Source: CAKRJP01 sp963658085
GTDB taxonomy: Bacteria; Bacillota; Clostridia; Lachnospirales; Lachnospiraceae
DNA: 64,000 nt
Direction of reading: 5' to 3'
Assembly: GCA_963658085.1 (NCBI GenBank)
Contig: CAVKOU010000004.1
Span: 40,239-104,238, forward strand
Both the position numbers and the translations under genes were made by a program. Shown piece after piece: positions 60,422 through 64,000 of the stretch (its first letter is position 1; every line of letters begins with the position of its first letter). The notes below the pieces were generated by a model. It was not told where the DNA came from and ran no database searches. It saw only the letters and a list, made by a program, of their open reading frames with translations.

Positions 60422-61444
60422 ATGGCAAATGTAGGTATTATGGGAGCTGGAAGTTGGGGAACTGCTTTGGCAATCCTTCTCCATAGCAATGGACATGATG
60501 TAACAGTCTGGTCCTACAATGAGAAGGAAGTTTTAATGCTGAGGGAGAAGAGAGAACATACCAGCAAATTGCCAGGAGTTAAACTTCCTGAGGATATGAA
60601 ATTTACCTCTGATATGAAGGAAGCCATCGAAGGAAAAGATTTTGTAGTAATGGCAGTGCCATCTGTCCATACGCGATTGACAGCCCGCAATATGAAGCCT
60701 TATGTAGCCGAAGGACAGATTCTTGTAGATGTATCCAAGGGTATCGAAGAATCTACCCTTATGACTTTGTCACAGCAGATTGAGGAGGAACTTCCACAGG
60801 CAGATGTAGCTGTCCTTTCAGGGCCAAGTCACGCAGAGGAAGTAGGCCGTGGCCTTCCTACCAGTGTAGTCATTGGCGCGACTACAAAGAAGACTGCCCA
60901 GTATTTACAGCAAGCCTTTATGAACAATGTGTTCCGTGTATATATCAGTCCGGATCGGTTGGGGATGGAACTTGGAGGATCTCTTAAGAATGTCATTGCT
61001 CTTGCGGCAGGTGTAGCAGACGGAATGGGATATGGAGACAATACAAAGGCGGCCCTTATTACCCGTGGAATCGCAGAAATCGCACGTTTAGGAGTAAAGA
61101 TGGGTGGCTCTATCGAAAGCTTTACCGGGCTTACGGGCATTGGAGATCTCATTGTAACCTGCGCCAGTGTTCATAGCCGTAACCGTAAAGCAGGATACCT
61201 TATGGGGCAGGGAAAGAGCATGCAGGAAGCCATGGATGAAGTAAACATGGTAGTGGAAGGCGTTTATTCTACAAAAGCAGCGGTAAAATTAGGGGAGAAA
61301 TATAACGTTTCCATGCCAATCGTAAGCAAGGTGAACGAAGTACTCTTTGAAGGGAAAGATCCAAAAGAAGCAGTCAATGAATTGATGCTTCGAGATGGAA
61401 GAGTCGAGCATTCCGCTTTGCAGTGGCCGGATGAAAATGAATAA
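60422..61444 (+). CDS. gpsA: NAD(P)-dependent glycerol-3-phosphate dehydrogenase
   Basis: It reduces dihydroxyacetone phosphate to glycerol-3-phosphate for phospholipid synthesis. The 340-residue protein has the nucleotide-binding GIMGAGSWGTALAILL, VLSGPSHAEEVGRGLPT, the catalytic lysine region ELGGSLKNVIALAAGVADGMGYGDNTKAA, and FTGLTGIGDLIVTCASVHSRN. RBS is AAAGGAG. It ends the der-plsY-gpsA operon. Confidence 0.97.
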   Translation: MANVGIMGAGSWGTALAILLHSNGHDVTVWSYNEKEVLMLREKREHTSKLPGVKLPEDMKFTSDMKEAIEGKDFVVMAVPSVHTRLTARNMKPYVAEGQILVDVSKGIEESTLMTLSQQIEEELPQADVAVLSGPSHAEEVGRGLPTSVVIGATTKKTAQYLQQAFMNNVFRVYISPDRLGMELGGSLKNVIALAAGVADGMGYGDNTKAALITRGIAEIARLGVKMGGSIESFTGLTGIGDLIVTCASVHSRNRKAGYLMGQGKSMQEAMDEVNMVVEGVYSTKAAVKLGEKYNVSMPIVSKVNEVLFEGKDPKEAVNELMLRDGRVEHSALQWPDENE

Positions 61445-61462
61445 TAATGATAAAGCCGTGAT

Positions 61463-61485
61463 GAAAGTCTGAAAGAAAGTCTGAA
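61463..61485 (+). repeat. 11-bp tandem repeat after gpsA
   Basis: GAAAGTCTGAA occurs at 61463-61473 and 61475-61485 (12-bp period). Confidence 0.75.
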
Positions 61486-61503
61486 TGAAAGTTTTGTTAC
61501 TGC

Positions 61504-61532
61504 TTGAATTTAAAAATGAAAAGTGCTACAAT
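61504..61532 (+). promoter_or_regulatory. promoter of the alcohol dehydrogenase gene
   Basis: TTGAAT at 61504-61509, a 17-bp spacer and TACAAT at 61527-61532, followed immediately by a hairpin in the leader. Confidence 0.7.
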
Positions 61533-61542
61533 CCACTTGGAC

Positions 61543-61577
61543 AAAGGAGTCATACGAATTCGTATGGCTCCTTTCTT
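61543..61577 (+). terminator. strong hairpin: gpsA terminator and/or adh leader attenuator
   Basis: A 16-bp near-perfect palindrome arm pair (61543-61558 with 61559-61574, one G-T pair), followed by CTTATG. It lies downstream of a promoter-like site at 61504-61532, so it could act in the 5' leader of the next gene as well as terminating gpsA. Confidence 0.6.
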
Positions 61578-61618
61578 ATGTCAGAGACCAAGGTCTTTAA
61601 AAGGAAAGGACGAAGAAA

Positions 61619-62770
61619 ATGAAAGACTACACATTTAACGTACCACAGGACATTGTATTTGGTATGGGATCCTTAAAAAGATTACCAGAGCTTTTAGAAA
61701 AAAGCGGTTCTAAGAAGATGATGATCATCTCCGGTCCCGTATTGGAAAAGATCGGAGTTGTAAAGAGGGTTCAGGATGTGGTAGAGGCTGCCGGCATTGA
61801 GACTACAACATTTGTTGATATTGCAGCGAACCCTACCGTGGATATGGTAGATGCAGCTACAAAGCAGTATAAAGAATCCGGAGCAACAAGTATTGTTGCC
61901 TTAGGTGGTGGAAGTCCTATGGATGTTGCCAAGGCTGTAGGTGTTTTGGCAAGATATGGAGGATCTATTACAGACTACGAGGGCGCTCATTTAGTACCGG
62001 GACCTATCGAGCCTATCATTGCAATCCCAACAACAGCAGGTACCGGAAGTGAAGTTACAGCATTTTCTGTAATCACAGATACAACCAGAAACTATAAATT
62101 AACCGTATTCAGTTACGAATTATTGCCGAAATACGCACTGTTAGATCCAGAGATGGCTATGACTGCTCCGCCATCAGTTGCTGCTTCTTGCGGTATTGAT
62201 GCCCTGATTCATGCTTGGGAAGCTTATACATCACTTGCAGCATCTCCATTCTCAGATGCAATGGCAGAGAAAGCATTAGAACTCATTGGAGGAAATATCC
62301 GTAGATTTGTGGCAAATAGAAAAGATGAGGAAGCAGCCTGCGCAATGATGTCAGGAAGTATGTTTGCAGGAATCGCATTTGCTTGGGCAAGACTTGGAAA
62401 CGTACATGCCATGTCACATCCTGTCAGTGCATTCTTCAATGTGCCTCACGGAGTAGCAAATTCTATTTTGCTTCCGGTAATTGTAGAATATAACGCATTG
62501 GCTGATCACGGAAGATATGAGAAAATCTACAACTATATTCGCGAAAAGAAAGAGCCTGTACAGGACTTTAAGCCACAGATGTTAGTAGACGAGATCAAGA
62601 AGTTAAATGCAGATCTTGGAATACCAAAATCTTTGTCTGAGGTAGGAGTGACAGAGGATAAGATTCCACAGATGGCAGTAGATGCAATGAAGAGTGGAAA
62701 TATCGCCGTAAATCCAAGACAGTCAACACAGAAGGATATTGAGATGTTATATCATAAGGCAATGTATTAA
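61619..62770 (+). CDS. iron-containing alcohol dehydrogenase
   Basis: A 383-residue group III metal-dependent alcohol dehydrogenase, reducing aldehydes or ketones with NAD(P)H in fermentation; the exact substrate (ethanol, butanol, propanediol) is not readable. Metal ligands fit the family: Asp194 and His198 in CGIDALIHAWEAY, and His263 (or His267) with His277 in NVHAMSHPVSAFFNVPHGVAN. The nucleotide motif is GGGSPMDVAKAVGVL. RBS is AAAGGA. It has its own promoter, a hairpin leader and a clean terminator, so it is monocistronic. Confidence 0.95.
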   Translation: MKDYTFNVPQDIVFGMGSLKRLPELLEKSGSKKMMIISGPVLEKIGVVKRVQDVVEAAGIETTTFVDIAANPTVDMVDAATKQYKESGATSIVALGGGSPMDVAKAVGVLARYGGSITDYEGAHLVPGPIEPIIAIPTTAGTGSEVTAFSVITDTTRNYKLTVFSYELLPKYALLDPEMAMTAPPSVAASCGIDALIHAWEAYTSLAASPFSDAMAEKALELIGGNIRRFVANRKDEEAACAMMSGSMFAGIAFAWARLGNVHAMSHPVSAFFNVPHGVANSILLPVIVEYNALADHGRYEKIYNYIREKKEPVQDFKPQMLVDEIKKLNADLGIPKSLSEVGVTEDKIPQMAVDAMKSGNIAVNPRQSTQKDIEMLYHKAMY

Positions 62771-62786
62771 ATTATCTTAGATTTAT

Positions 62787-62811
62787 AGAGTCGAGAAATC
62801 GGCTCTTTTTT
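62787..62811 (+). terminator. rho-independent terminator of the alcohol dehydrogenase gene
   Basis: An 8-bp stem (62787-62794 with 62799-62806, one G-T pair), a GAAA tetraloop and a T6 run. Confidence 0.9.
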
Positions 62812-62899
62812 GATATCTAAAGCTGAAGAATTCTTTACAGCAGTGTATTCTGGTGGTACAGTAAATATTAGTAATTATGTAATTAATAGGAGGTTTTCA

Positions 62900-63376
62900 T
62901 TGAACATGAAAGTAGCAATTATTACCGCCGATACGGCTGTCTACAAAGAAATCAAAGAAAATAAATCTGGACAGATTATTCAGAATTATGCGGAAGATGC
63001 AGACTTAGATGTGGTATTTATGCGTGCCCTTCCTTTAGATCATAAAGTTCTTACAGCGGTGATGGATAAGATCTGCGAGACCATGTTGCCGGAACTTGTT
63101 TTTGTAACCGGTGGTTCAGGAACCACTCCCGATGCAGTAGCTCCTGAGGCTGTTTTAGACATTGTGAAGAAACAGATTCCCGGTATTCCTGAGGCAATTC
63201 GAGGAGAGTTAAAAGCCATTGGAAAGCCTTATATGGGATTTTGTGGGGTAGCAGGTATTAAGAAGGATTCATTAATTATTAATCTGCCGGAATCTCCAGA
63301 GGGAGTTGAGGCAAGCCTTTCTAATCTGTTGCCGGAGTTCATTCAGATTGCAGATCAGATTAAGGGAGAAGCGTAA
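62900..63376 (+). CDS. MoaB/MogA-fold (molybdopterin-binding type) protein
   Basis: A 158-residue protein with the MoCF_biosynth fold, related to MoaB and MogA, which adenylylate molybdopterin. It begins MKVAIITADTAVYKEIKENKSGQ, and has the glycine motif FVTGGSGTTPDAVAPEAV where canonical MoaB has GGTG and an Arg-Asp pair, so the match is partial. The later PGIPEAIRGELKAIG segment also fits. The start is uncertain: TTG at 62900 lies 6 bases from AGGAGG, while ATG at 62906 is 12 bases away. Other molybdenum cofactor genes are absent nearby. It may act outside cofactor synthesis. rnhA follows after 2 bases. Confidence 0.85.
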   Translation: MNMKVAIITADTAVYKEIKENKSGQIIQNYAEDADLDVVFMRALPLDHKVLTAVMDKICETMLPELVFVTGGSGTTPDAVAPEAVLDIVKKQIPGIPEAIRGELKAIGKPYMGFCGVAGIKKDSLIINLPESPEGVEASLSNLLPEFIQIADQIKGEA

Positions 63377-63378
63377 AG

Positions 63379-63858
63379 ATGTTTGTTCGTATTTATACCG
63401 ATGGTGCGGCCAGAGGAAATCCGGATGGACCGGGAGGCTATGGAACGGTCCTTGAGTATACTGATAGTAAGGGAGTATTGCATACAAAGGAACTTTCTCA
63501 GGGATATAAAAAAACCACCAACAATCGTATGGAATTAATGGCTGCCATTGCAGGACTGGAAGCTTTAAATCGCCCTTGTGAGGTAGAACTTTATTCGGAT
63601 TCAAAGTATCTGGTAGATGCCTTTAATCAACACTGGATCGACGGTTGGATCCGTAAAGGTTGGAAGCGGGGGAAGAATGAGCCGGTGAAAAATATCGATC
63701 TTTGGAAGAGGCTTTTGAAGGCGAAGGAGCCTCATGAGATTCGCTTTATTTGGGTAAAGGGTCATGCAGGACATCCTCAGAATGAGAGATGTGATGAGCT
63801 TGCTACTACAGCGGCGGACTTCGGACCTTTGATCGAAGACCTTGAATTTTCCCAATAG
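63379..63858 (+). CDS. rnhA: ribonuclease HI
   Basis: It degrades RNA in RNA-DNA hybrids. The 159-residue protein is the single-domain RNase HI type. Catalytic acids are visible: Asp8 (IYTDGAARGNPDGPGG), Glu52 (NRMELMAAI) and Asp74 (LYSDSKYLVDA), with the final His/Asp region WVKGHAGHPQNERCDELATTA. The GNPDGPGG loop has one residue more than the common GNPGPGG. AGGGAGAAG precedes the start inside the upstream gene. The RNase P RNA gene begins shortly after the stop. Confidence 0.96.
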   Translation: MFVRIYTDGAARGNPDGPGGYGTVLEYTDSKGVLHTKELSQGYKKTTNNRMELMAAIAGLEALNRPCEVELYSDSKYLVDAFNQHWIDGWIRKGWKRGKNEPVKNIDLWKRLLKAKEPHEIRFIWVKGHAGHPQNERCDELATTAADFGPLIEDLEFSQ

Positions 63859-63879
63859 ATATGGTAAGGTATTACAGTT

Positions 63880-64000
63880 AAGTAAGACAGGTAATCGCGG
63901 CTGCATAAGCTGAAAAGCTGCAGGTGAGGAAAGTCCGGGCTTCATAGGGCAGGATGCCGGATAACGTCCGGTGGAGGTGACTCCAAGGCCAGTGCAACAG
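63880..64000 (+). ncRNA. rnpB: RNase P RNA, 5' part (truncated by window end)
   Basis: The catalytic RNA of RNase P, which matures tRNA 5' ends. The universally conserved P4-region text GAGGAAAGTCCGGGCTTC is at about 63927-63944, followed by CATAGGGCAGGATGCCGG, GGTGACTCC and AGGCCAGTGCAACAG, all typical of type A or B RNA. The 5' boundary (around 63880, GTAAGACAGGTAATCGC) is approximate. Only about 120 bases of roughly 350 lie inside the window. Confidence 0.93.

Noticed and set aside
63842..63870. Promoter for the RNase P RNA inside the end of rnhA
   Set aside because: TTGAAT is present but no acceptable -10 lies at 16-18 bp; not assigned.
1..64000. CRISPR array, prophage or insertion sequence
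   Set aside because: No regularly spaced repeats, transposase, integrase or phage structural genes were seen in any frame.

Overview
The window looks like a low-to-mid GC Firmicute chromosome, most likely a gut member of the Lachnospiraceae (Clostridia). This is inferred from gene content: a DUF5717/DUF5716 pair, a fused PotC-PotD transporter, DUF1292, a TGS/uridine-kinase fusion, pyruvate formate-lyase, AGGAGG-type ribosome binding sites and consensus sigma-A promoters. No species can be named. No phage, insertion sequence, CRISPR array or rRNA operon is visible. The content is mostly housekeeping, with a few accessory inserts.

Layout. 1-5.3 kb: the 3' part of carB, a methyltransferase, Hsp33 and NAD synthetase. 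5.3-10.8 kb: a three-gene operon of uncharacterised proteins (DUF5717, a DUF5716 protein that reads like a degenerate Hsp70, and a TPR protein). 10.9-17.3 kb: purF, purB, gltX and a UvrD-type helicase, then a convergent DUF1292 gene. 17.7-21.3 kb: an orphan sugar-binding lipoprotein, a GH13 debranching-enzyme homologue that has lost catalytic residues, and a DUF5662 protein, followed by tRNA-Leu(AAG). 21.6-23.3 kb: divergent degV and tetR genes around a perfect 19-bp palindrome. 23.4-25 kb: a GlcG/HbpS-like protein and a dGTPase-like HD hydrolase.

25-31.4 kb: a LacI regulator and a mannose-family PTS (IIB-IIC-IID-IIA) with an alpha-glucosidase and a HAD phosphatase. Two matching LacI-type operators flank the regulator gene. 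31.5-37.7 kb: dnaG, rpoD, trmK, a Nif3-like gene and a nucleoside kinase fusion. 37.9-42.8 kb, minus strand: aroC directly abutting potA-potB-potCD. 43-46.4 kb: a membrane-anchored L,D-transpeptidase, tgt and yajC. 46.7-49.8 kb: pflB-pflA. 50-56.9 kb: leuB, ilvD, ilvB, serC and serA. 57-58.2 kb, minus strand: a long divergent PRPP synthetase. 58.4-61.4 kb: der, plsY and gpsA. 61.6-63.9 kb: an iron-dependent alcohol dehydrogenase, a MoaB/MogA-fold protein and rnhA. The 5' end of RNase P RNA runs off the right edge.

How they work together. The core supports nucleotide, amino acid and NAD synthesis, replication and transcription, and anaerobic fermentation (pyruvate formate-lyase, alcohol dehydrogenase). 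The accessory parts handle carbohydrate: a LacI-controlled PTS/alpha-glucosidase operon and a possible glucan-sensing or binding unit. The most novel candidates are the Hsp70-like/DUF5717/TPR operon and the GH13 pseudoenzyme. A recurring small-scale feature is the short tandem duplication in intergenic spacers, several of which copy the 3' end of the upstream gene.
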